Shown one piece after another: positions 1-6,694 of a stretch of DNA of 43,673 nt. This stretch comes from Oribacterium sp. GTDB lineage: Bacteria > Bacillota_A > Clostridia > Lachnospirales > Lachnospiraceae. Below the pieces are notes generated by a model. It searched no databases. It was not told the DNA's origin and was given only the letters and a program-made list of their open reading frames with translations. The stretch covers positions 1-43,673 of the forward strand of contig JAGAXP010000176.1 of the NCBI GenBank assembly GCA_017940955.1, written 5' to 3'. A program made the translations under genes and the position numbers. How positions within the stretch are numbered: position 1 is the first letter of the stretch; every line of letters begins with the position of its first letter.

Positions 1-260
1 CCCCTTTTCAAAATACTCTGCATGATAGATTGGTTTTTGCTTGTGGTGAATATGCACAATCATCATTAATAAAAGCTTAGCACTTTATTTTATATTGTAC
101 AAGAAATGATATGTGTCTTTATGATGATTGAGAGTTTGATATAATTGTTTAGAACGTCATAAGGGATTTTTAGAATGCTCTGCTCCGGGTTACGGTAACT
201 GATCGTCAGTCATGAAGCTTATGATGTTTGTATAGATTTCATCAAGGAAAAATATAACCT

Positions 261-1181
261 ATGTCACTAAAAACAAACCCATACTCCTATATCAATATCC
301 TTCTTACAAGTGCAGCTGTTTTTCTGATAACCTTACTTGCAGACAGGGTTCTTAATCTTCCGGTAAGTACGCTCACCATAGTATTTTTACTTTTGTTATT
401 ATATGTATGTGTGAATAACGGCGTGCTTATGTCAAAAGAAGGTTTTCGTCCTATACCATCTCTGATATATGTGGTCACAGCAATGTACATCCTGGATTCA
501 TATTTGTTATATTTCGGAACAGAGATACTTCCTGTCGCAATACTGCCGTTTTACCGGGTTATAAGACCCTTCGTCAAATATATGGAATGTACAGTGATGG
601 CCATATGGATAATGGGGTACTTTGTGTTAAGGATAAAACCGGTCTATGACAAAGATTATGTGATCATACTTGGATGCTCCATCAGTAAAAACGGACTGCT
701 GCGACCACTTATAAAGAAAAGAGTCAATCGTGCCATACATTTTGTATGGGAGCAGGAAATCGAAAATGAGAAAACCGCCTATTATGTTCCATCAGGAGGA
801 AAAGGTGATGATGAGCCTTTAAGTGAAGGTTCTGCCATGGAACTGTATCTCCTGAGCCACGGTGCTGAGGATTTCGAGGTTTTTCCGGAAAAGAAATCGA
901 GAAACACCGAAGAAAACCTGAAGTTTTCGAAGAAAATCATCAAAGCTTTAAAACCTGATGCCAAAATCGCAGTTGTAACCTCCGATTTCCATGTATTAAG
1001 ATCCGGAATGCTTGCTAAACACGAAGGTATGGAGGTTCAGGTTATAGGAAGTGAATCAAAATGGTATTTCTGGCCCGGAGCCTTCTTCCGTGAGACCATT
1101 GCAATACTCTATATGTACAGGAAGGTTCACATAGTCGCATTGCTGATTTGTTTTGCTTTTGGCATAAAATTGTATATCTAA
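261..1181 (+). CDS. YdcF/ElyC-like (DUF218) membrane protein
   Basis: A 306-residue protein. The N-terminal half (about residues 10-130) has four hydrophobic segments. The C-terminal half is a DUF218/YdcF-type domain: a strand ending in a buried turn (DYVIILGCSI), a Gly-rich turn (PSGGKGDDEPLSEG), an acidic/Asn helix (RNTEENLKFS) and the family's VVTSDFHVLRS motif. Known relatives (SanA, ElyC, YdcF) affect envelope integrity or peptidoglycan-linked lipid carriers, and their biochemistry is poorly defined. A C-terminal hydrophobic segment follows the domain, so the catalytic-like domain is membrane-tethered. The start has only a weak AAGGAAA-type ribosome site. The gene is monocistronic on the plus strand and converges on the HAD lipoprotein gene. 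Family assignment is fairly secure; function is inferred. Confidence 0.8.
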   Translation: MSLKTNPYSYINILLTSAAVFLITLLADRVLNLPVSTLTIVFLLLLLYVCVNNGVLMSKEGFRPIPSLIYVVTAMYILDSYLLYFGTEILPVAILPFYRVIRPFVKYMECTVMAIWIMGYFVLRIKPVYDKDYVIILGCSISKNGLLRPLIKKRVNRAIHFVWEQEIENEKTAYYVPSGGKGDDEPLSEGSAMELYLLSHGAEDFEVFPEKKSRNTEENLKFSKKIIKALKPDAKIAVVTSDFHVLRSGMLAKHEGMEVQVIGSESKWYFWPGAFFRETIAILYMYRKVHIVALLICFAFGIKLYI

Positions 1182-1248
1182 ACCGGATAGTTCTGTCAGG
1201 AGGTATTTAGGTAAAAGTCGGCAGGCATCCATTAAAAAACAGATCAAT

Positions 1249-1280
1249 GGGGACGGTTCTCTCCGGCGAGAACCGTCCCC
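1249..1280. repeat. GACGGTTCTC dispersed hairpin, copy 1
   Basis: A perfect 13-bp inverted repeat (GGGGACGGTTCTC / GAGAACCGTCCCC) around a 6-nt loop. It lies between the convergent YdcF-like and HAD genes. No T-tract follows on either strand, so it is not a plain terminator. Similar hairpins sit at 4531-4557, 17709-17747 and, degenerate, near 22003-22064. Confidence 0.8.
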
Positions 1281-1315
1281 ACTGGTACTATAACTCAGCT
1301 TAAATAGAGAAAACA

Positions 1316-1358
1316 AAAGCAGGTGGGTATCCGTTTTATATGGATGCCCACCTGCTTT
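1316..1358 (-). terminator. Intrinsic terminator of the HAD lipoprotein gene
   Basis: Arms AAAGCAGGTGGGTATCC and its complement (one mismatch) enclose a 9-nt loop. Read on the minus strand the stem is followed by a T-rich run (GCTTTTGTTTT). It lies 27 bp past the stop codon of the HAD gene. Confidence 0.75.
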
Positions 1359-1384
1359 AAACTAATTAGATTTAGAATAAAATG

Positions 1385-2758
1385 TTATGCTGCCTTCTGA
1401 GTTTCAGCGGTAGTCTCAGCTGCGGTTTCAGTTACAGCAGCTTTAACCTCAGGCTCGTGATACTGCACATCGGCTCTTGTGATGCCTTCAGGATAGATAT
1501 TAACGAAATCATTCTTCATGGAAATAGGGATATAGCCCTGCTTCTCATAATCTGCTGACTTCTCGTCCCATTTCTGGGTTCCCCACTCTCTTACGTCATC
1601 ATCAGCAACAACCATATAAGCCTGTGCCGGATAAGGATTTCTCTCATCCAGAGCGTAATTCATCATACTGGTATCACTTCCGCTGTTTCCGAAAGCAAGT
1701 ACCGGATACTGTCCGATTTCTCTCTCGATCCAGATGGTTTTGTTGGCATTGAGGTTCTTCTGGATGAAGCCGCCCGTCAATACAAGTTCATCGCCGTTCT
1801 TGTACTTGAAATCCATGTTGGAAGGTATTTCCTCATTGCCCTTAACCTTAACCTCAAATTCTGTACCGATGACATGGCTTGGAGATACATACTCACTTAT
1901 AGGTGAGTTTGCAACGATTGCTCTTGTAGTTGTGCGCTCTGTTCCGCTGACAACATAAATGGTGTAGTCATTATCATAGAGATACTTAACAACTTCTACC
2001 ATAGGCAGATAGAAACCGTCCAGATATCTCATGTTGTTAAAGCTTGGTGTTTTTTTCTGTCCGAACTCAACGGCATAGTCATAGAGCTCCTTGACAGTCA
2101 TGCCGGCATAGGCCTTGGCGAATTTTCTGGCAAGTGCCTCTCCTGCTGTATAACCCGGCTTCAGTTCCAATGCTGCCTGCTTCAGATCATCACTAACCTT
2201 CTCAGGATGATCCTCGAGACAATAGCTTATGAACATACAGGTATCATAGTAGGTGAAGAAGGTCTCGCAGGTAAGTGTTCCGTCCATATCAAATACTGCG
2301 ATACGATCCTTTACAGGGATATAACTCTTGCTGTTTTCATCTACGGATGCGGATACAAACTCTACAAGAGACTGCATAGCCTTTGATGAAGGATCCCATT
2401 CGGGAAGTGTGGTGGTCTTCTCTGATTTCTTTTCGGAAAAATCGATGATTTTAGCTTCAGCTGATTCAGCTTCGGTTGTTTCCTCTACAGTTGTCTCAGC
2501 TGCGGTAGTTGTTTCTTCGGCTTTCGTTGTTTCAGCCTCAGTTGTTTCTTCAGCTTTAGTTGTCTCAGTCTTGGTTGTTTCCGCTAATGTTGTAGCTGCT
2601 TCTGAGGTTTCTTCCTTGGAAGCCTCTTCTGTTTCGGCAGCTGCTGTGGTTTCTTCGATGGCTGCAGCCGTGGTTGAAGCAGGTATAGATGTGGAATTAC
2701 ATGCAGTGATGCTCAAAGGCAATGCCAATGCAAGCATCAGTGAGATTAATTTTTTCAT
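1385..2758 (-). CDS. HAD-superfamily phosphatase lipoprotein with Thr/Glu-rich linker
   Basis: A 457-residue exported lipoprotein. The signal peptide ends in a lipobox (LSITAC, lipid-modified Cys20). Residues 30-105 are a repetitive Ala/Glu/Thr linker of ETTKAEETTEA type that would hold the enzyme away from the membrane. The HAD core begins at about residue 150: motif I is VFDMDGTLT (nucleophile Asp157, acid/base Asp159), motif II is VVSGTER, and motif IV is FGNSGSDTSMM. The phosphoserine-phosphatase-like subgroup (HAD-IB) fits best, so a phosphomonoester hydrolase acting outside the cell is likely; the substrate is unknown. A second short Ala/Glu/Thr tract closes the protein. GGAGG lies 10 nt before the ATG. 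The first residues after the lipid Cys (NSTS) match those of the tannase-like lipoprotein downstream, suggesting shared signal-peptide ancestry. Confidence 0.85.
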   Translation of the reverse strand: MKKLISLMLALALPLSITACNSTSIPASTTAAAIEETTAAAETEEASKEETSEAATTLAETTKTETTKAEETTEAETTKAEETTTAAETTVEETTEAESAEAKIIDFSEKKSEKTTTLPEWDPSSKAMQSLVEFVSASVDENSKSYIPVKDRIAVFDMDGTLTCETFFTYYDTCMFISYCLEDHPEKVSDDLKQAALELKPGYTAGEALARKFAKAYAGMTVKELYDYAVEFGQKKTPSFNNMRYLDGFYLPMVEVVKYLYDNDYTIYVVSGTERTTTRAIVANSPISEYVSPSHVIGTEFEVKVKGNEEIPSNMDFKYKNGDELVLTGGFIQKNLNANKTIWIEREIGQYPVLAFGNSGSDTSMMNYALDERNPYPAQAYMVVADDDVREWGTQKWDEKSADYEKQGYIPISMKNDFVNIYPEGITRADVQYHEPEVKAAVTETAAETTAETQKAA

Positions 2759-2825
2759 ATGATTATAACCTCCAAATTTTGACTTTATTTCTAATCAATT
2801 ATAAATTACAGAAACATGAATGTCA

Positions 2826-2961
2826 GTAATAATTAAATTAAATTTCTCTCGCGTTTAAATTCGAATTAAATTGCTATCACGTAAAAATCAAATTATATTT
2901 CTATCACGTAATATTTGAATTATATTTCTATCACGTAATATTTGAATTATATTTCTATCAC
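2826..2961. repeat. Five-unit 27-bp tandem array with an ACGT-centred palindrome
   Basis: Units lie at 2826-2852, 2853-2880 (28 bp), 2881-2907, 2908-2934 and 2935-2961. The last two are identical and the others diverge progressively. Each junction carries TATCACGTAATA or a close variant, a palindrome centred on ACGT with one mismatched pair. The stop codon of the HTH-Uma2 gene (2958-2960) lies inside the last unit. The spacing and palindromic core suggest an array of protein-binding sites. Confidence 0.85.
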
Positions 2962-3746
2962 GCTCTCACTTTTGAAAAATCTATGCTACATTTTCCGCCT
3001 GATATTCCTACAGGAATTTCAGCATCAAATGCATACTGTTTAGGGGCATAATCTTCATCCGAAAATTGATGAACATAAACTAATCTATGTTTGGGGTCTA
3101 CGATCCAGTACTCTTTCACTCCCGCATTATGGTATTTGTAGAGCTTTAGCAACATGTCTTTACTTCTGGATGAAGGGGATAATATTTCGATAACAAGTTC
3201 AGGTGCACCCTCGTATCGGATGCCATTCTCGTCATATTTTCCGCAGATAACCAGAAGATCCGGCTGAACCATGGTGTAATTATCTTTATCAAGTCTGACA
3301 TCACAGGGAGAAAGATATACTTCGCAAGGCATATTGTGTTTTGCAGCACACTCTCTGAATAAAATATACAAATCACCCAGTATCCTCTGATGGGTGAGTG
3401 ATGGAGCTCCCATATCATATATAACGCCATCTATAAGCTCAACCCTTCGGTCATCAGGTATGGCATAGTAATCATCAATGGTGTATTTTCTGTTTTCACC
3501 TTCTGCAGAATAAGCAACTGCTGTTTCAGCCACGCCGCTCTTTCCTGAGGGTGTCGTTTTAGTATAGTTCACTGACCCGTCACTAAGAACCTTTGACAGT
3601 GCATCAATGGTGAATTTTCTTGGTGCGGTAGTTTCTCCGCTCATAATCTTCTGAACAGTACCTAAAGGTACACCGGACAGCTTTGATAACATTTCATTGG
3701 TATAACCTTTTTCATTTTTTTTCCGCTTCATTTCTTCAATAGTCAT
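2958..3746 (-). CDS. HTH (Cro/CI-type) protein fused to a Uma2-family nuclease-like domain
   Basis: The N-terminal 60 residues form a Cro/CI-like helix-turn-helix (GYTNEMLSKLSGVPLGTVQKI). From about residue 95 a Uma2 (DUF820) domain follows, with the family pattern VELIDGVIYDMG, QPDLLVICG, ELVIEILSPSSRSKDMLLK and GVKEYWIVDP. This is a PD-(D/E)xK-like fold found in many copies in cyanobacteria and Firmicutes; biological roles are mostly unknown. The chosen start is preceded by AAAGGAGGT at 5 nt; a 7-residue longer frame exists upstream (from 3767) but lacks this support. The stop codon lies in a 27-bp palindromic array that could be the protein's own binding region (inference). It is monocistronic. 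Confidence 0.8.
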   Translation of the reverse strand: MTIEEMKRKKNEKGYTNEMLSKLSGVPLGTVQKIMSGETTAPRKFTIDALSKVLSDGSVNYTKTTPSGKSGVAETAVAYSAEGENRKYTIDDYYAIPDDRRVELIDGVIYDMGAPSLTHQRILGDLYILFRECAAKHNMPCEVYLSPCDVRLDKDNYTMVQPDLLVICGKYDENGIRYEGAPELVIEILSPSSRSKDMLLKLYKYHNAGVKEYWIVDPKHRLVYVHQFSDEDYAPKQYAFDAEIPVGISGGKCSIDFSKVRA

Positions 3747-4001
3747 GATACCTCCTTTCGTATTCAAAATGGGAAACCTACAGGATTGCCGTGGATATTA
3801 TTTAAAAACGTACCACATTTTTGAATATGGATTATAGTCCGTTTAATTCTGAAATACAGATGTCAATCGAAGTGGTTTACATGTATTGAGTATAACCTTT
3901 TCACAATATATATTCAACCATAAAAAGATATATATTGGATATAAATACCCGTAAAACGCCCAAAAGGAAACTGAAATTAATATCCACCAGTTCAGATAGA
4001 A

Positions 4002-4091
4002 TGCCTTGTAGCGATCTTCTGCGTGTCAAATTCAGCAAGAACAGATCGGAATAGACACGCAGATTGCCTTCAATCATTCTTCTGCGTGTCA
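4002..4091. repeat. 63-bp-spaced direct repeat with inverted TCTGCGTGTC copies
   Basis: Two copies of a 27-bp segment (4002-4028 and 4065-4091) share TGCCTT and TCTTCTGCGTGTCA at an offset of 63 bp. An inverted copy of TCTGCGTGTC lies between them at 4054-4063, so 4018-4063 can fold. A 63-residue minus-strand reading frame across this region (3901-4092) shows a matching repeat (TRRRMIEG / TRRRSLQG) but has no ribosome site. I see no convincing gene in 3747-4143 apart from this repeat. Confidence 0.5.
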
Positions 4092-4143
4092 TATACCAAG
4101 TCCAACAGATTTGACGACTAAAACAAAATTTTTTTATAAAAAC

Positions 4144-4521
4144 GTAACAGTTCAGCCGGCAATGGTTCGTAAAGACCGTGTTCGACTCTTTTCTCCACCA
4201 TCCGGAGTTATTGGAGCTATGGATTGACCTTAAAACTCAGAATTCAGAATGTAAGTCAATGTAACCAGCCATTCAGGATGACTCAAATCCAGATTACCTG
4301 AAATTGAGTCAATGTAACCTGTCATTCAGTATGACCCAAATCCAGATTACCTGAAATTAAGTCAATGTAACCTGCCATTCAGTATGACCCAAATCCAGAT
4401 TACCTGAAATTAAGTCAATGTAACCTGCCATTCAGTATGACTCAAATGCTGGTAACCGGAATATGGGTCAATGTAATGCCTTGTTCACTGCGAAAAAAAG
4501 GCATCCCGGCTGAACTGTTAC
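4144..4521. mobile_element. 378-bp MITE-like element with 16-bp terminal inverted repeats and 8-bp direct repeats
   Basis: The left end is GTAACAGTTCAGCCGG (4144-4159) and the right end is its exact complement (4506-4521). Immediately outside both ends lies the same 8-bp sequence ATAAAAAC (4136-4143 and 4522-4529), as expected of a target-site duplication. The interior encodes no transposase and is mostly the 53-bp tandem array. Related ends occur in the two 79-bp elements at 11608 and 16268. The geometry (8-9 bp duplication) would fit mobilisation in trans by an insertion sequence elsewhere, which is inference. Confidence 0.75.
4255..4480. repeat. 53-bp tandem repeat, four units plus a partial fifth
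   Basis: Units start at 4255, 4308, 4361 and 4414, each exactly 53 bp, and a partial fifth begins at 4467. All start GTCAATGTAA. The middle units carry CCATTCAGTATGACCCAAA and GATTACCTGAAATTAA. Units 2 and 3 are nearly identical; the outer ones diverge. The array is not CRISPR-like because there are no unique spacers. It fills the interior of the MITE-like element. Confidence 0.9.
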
Positions 4522-4530
4522 ATAAAAACA

Positions 4531-4557
4531 GGGACAGTTCTCGAAAGAACTGTTCCC
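4531..4557 (-). terminator. GACRGTTCTC hairpin copy 2, terminator of the tannase-like gene
   Basis: GGGACAGTTCT pairs with AGAACTGTTCCC with a one-base bulge. Read on the minus strand it is followed by TGTTTTTATG, so this copy can act as the intrinsic terminator of the tannase-like gene ending at 4600. It belongs to the same hairpin family as 1249-1280. Confidence 0.65.
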
Positions 4558-4599
4558 ATAGCAGTCAAATAATCAGCCATTTGAAATTTGATTTATATA

Positions 4600-6564
4600 T
4601 TACGAGCAGATCTCTTTGATCCAGTCAATCATGGTTCCTGTTGAAGTACCTTCATTGTTGCCATGACCCATATCCCAAACCAGATGATAATCTACGGTTG
4701 CGCCTCTAAGCTGTGCTGCCAGGAGGATATTATAGCCTATCGAGAAGGAAGTATGCTGGTCTGCGGTTCCGCTTCGGTCTCTCCAGTAGTGAGCAAAGTT
4801 AGCGGCATTATGACCATTGTTTGCCAGAAGGATTTCTGTTGCATTAAGGAGATTTGTCTGCTCCTCTATGAGAGCGGATTTTTCACTGTTCAGAACCTCA
4901 TCAATGTAATCATCAACAGCTTCCTTGTCAAAACCCTTAAGAGAAGAAAGCTCCTCATAATTATCTGAAAGGATTTGAGCTACGCTCTTGGAGAAATGAA
5001 CTACCTGATCTGTATCTGTACCGAAGGCATCACCTTCCGCTGACTTATCAATGGTATCAAATCCCGGAATTGCCTTGTTGCGTTTATTAACAAGACCGGT
5101 ACCTATCATAAATCCATCGAGATCTGTAACCTGCCATGTTTCATCATCATTCTTCACAAGCCAGTCTGAATAGTTTTTGTAAGCTTCATCAGGATCAATG
5201 TCTCCGTTATCAACTGCTGCGTTAAGAGCATCGGAAATATTCTGAAGTATAGCGTCATAGTAGCTTCCTTCACGAAGACCTGTCAGGATTAAGGCATTAC
5301 CCTCTGAATCCCTGAGGTTAAGGCCATTGATGTATTCCACAAAGGCCGAAGCCTCCAGCTCCTGAAGCCGCTTCTCGAAATCAGTGATGGAGCCGTTATA
5401 TACACCACCCTTATCTGCAAGGTTAACCCACCACCAGGCATAAGCGATATCGGCATTTTCAAGGTCTGCAATCGGACAGTAAAGCTGAGCGGCATAAACG
5501 CTGTCATCGAAGACACTGGAGTAGTTTCCGTCAGCATTCTTTGTGACTCCCAGAACTCCTGCCTCATACATGTACGGATAGTAAACCGCCATATTTCCGG
5601 AAGCACCAAGTATTGAACTCATCTGTCCGCCGCCTGAAGTACCGGTGGAGATGATCTTTGTCATATCTCCCGGGATGACGTCGGTGTTTGCCCTAAGCTC
5701 GATGAGACCGGACTTAAGGTCCACCATCTGTGTAGGCGATTTTCCGGTAATGTTTCCGTTCTCATCCACCGCATCCCTGCTGCGTCCGCCGGCGGAAACA
5801 TAGATCATTCCCTCGTCAAGGAAAGACGTATCGGCTGCCTTGGGTGAGCTTGAGCGCCAGCCGCCCATTTCATTGAGGTAAACCACCGGTGCTGTGTCGG
5901 CGGTATAGTTTCCTATCTTCGCCTCATGATTAATGCCGGTAACATTTCCATCAGAATCTGTTTCCATGTAGTCTTTTGGAACATAGATGGCCATGGTCTG
6001 GTACTCAGTGTTAGTGATGTTTGAGTTAATGTAAACGCCCTGATATACGGTGCCCCGGTTCATCATCTCCATCATGCCGCCGGGCATACCACCCTGCATA
6101 CCTCCGCCCTGCTTATGTCCTCCGCCGGATTTGTCTGATTTTTTCTCTCCTCCGGCAAGGTCGATGGACTCCTGATTATTAGCGCCTACATTGATAGCTT
6201 TCTGTGCTGCTTCGATGGGTTCACCCTTTTCATCGAGGGCTGCAAGGATATAGTAATTTTCATCCTCACTGAGAATCCATTTGTAGACGCCTGCTTCGAT
6301 ACCGGCTGAGTAGTCGAGATATAAAGCCGGATCTATGTTGCTGTTTTCAATGGATGAAACATACTGTGAAGCGTCTGTCATTAAGATGTCGGATTCCTTT
6401 TCCTGAGTGTTTTCTGTATTATCGGTGGTGTTGGTATCTTCCAGTGCCATCTCAGGCCGGGTTATTGCTTCTGTGGAAGTTGATTCAGGGACAGATGTTG
6501 AATTACATCCTGTTGCTATGACACAGGCGGTCATACTAAGTGCTAATAAACTCTTTGATTTCAT
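4600..6564 (-). CDS. Tannase/feruloyl-esterase-like alpha/beta-hydrolase lipoprotein
   Basis: A 654-residue secreted lipoprotein with lipobox CVIATGC. A disordered acidic tract and a Gly/Met/His-rich linker (GGGHKQGGGMQGGM) precede the hydrolase. The domain resembles bacterial subtype-B tannases: MAIYVPKDYM near the start, nucleophile motif ISTGTSGGGQ (Ser about residue 310), a histidine- and aspartate-bearing end with WRDRSGTADQHTSF and YHLVWDMGHGNNEG (putative catalytic Asp and His). Tannases hydrolyse galloyl esters; close relatives act on hydroxycinnamoyl esters, so the substrate is open. The start follows AAAGGAGC and is preferred over a 7-residue longer frame (from 6585). It lies downstream of the flavin reductase lipoprotein, and the pairing hints at release of aromatic acids followed by their reduction. 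Confidence in the alpha/beta-hydrolase fold is high and in tannase identity moderate. Confidence 0.75.
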   Translation of the reverse strand: MKSKSLLALSMTACVIATGCNSTSVPESTSTEAITRPEMALEDTNTTDNTENTQEKESDILMTDASQYVSSIENSNIDPALYLDYSAGIEAGVYKWILSEDENYYILAALDEKGEPIEAAQKAINVGANNQESIDLAGGEKKSDKSGGGHKQGGGMQGGMPGGMMEMMNRGTVYQGVYINSNITNTEYQTMAIYVPKDYMETDSDGNVTGINHEAKIGNYTADTAPVVYLNEMGGWRSSSPKAADTSFLDEGMIYVSAGGRSRDAVDENGNITGKSPTQMVDLKSGLIELRANTDVIPGDMTKIISTGTSGGGQMSSILGASGNMAVYYPYMYEAGVLGVTKNADGNYSSVFDDSVYAAQLYCPIADLENADIAYAWWWVNLADKGGVYNGSITDFEKRLQELEASAFVEYINGLNLRDSEGNALILTGLREGSYYDAILQNISDALNAAVDNGDIDPDEAYKNYSDWLVKNDDETWQVTDLDGFMIGTGLVNKRNKAIPGFDTIDKSAEGDAFGTDTDQVVHFSKSVAQILSDNYEELSSLKGFDKEAVDDYIDEVLNSEKSALIEEQTNLLNATEILLANNGHNAANFAHYWRDRSGTADQHTSFSIGYNILLAAQLRGATVDYHLVWDMGHGNNEGTSTGTMIDWIKEICS

Positions 6565-6694
6565 AATGCTCCTTTCAGAATACATTGATTTTCATACTAC
6601 AAGAGCCTCTTTATTCATTCGGATTGCACAAAGCACATCCGGAATGTGCGCTAATAAGAGTTTTTGATATTGTCTTTCAGGGCTAATGCTCAGA

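Noticed and set aside
1..70. Minus-strand open frame at the left edge (MMIVHIHHKQKPIYHAEYF)
   Set aside because: Short, no ribosome site, no recognisable family; 1-260 otherwise shows only a possible TATAAT at 140-145.
2328..2762. 144-residue plus-strand ORF rich in Val/Ser
   Set aside because: It is the antisense of the Glu/Thr-rich linker of the HAD lipoprotein; low-complexity repeats keep the opposite frame open.
2826..2961. 27-bp array as a CRISPR
   Set aside because: There are no spacers; the units abut each other and decay gradually.
3901..4092. 63-residue minus-strand ORF
   Set aside because: No ribosome site, biased composition, and its coding appearance is explained by the underlying DNA repeat.
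4255..4480. Repeat array as a CRISPR
   Set aside because: Units are contiguous 53-bp tandem copies without unique spacers, and no cas genes are near.
6633..6649. Terminator behind the flavin reductase gene
   Set aside because: The stem is only 6 bp (GCACAT/ATGTGC) and no T-tract follows; too weak to call.
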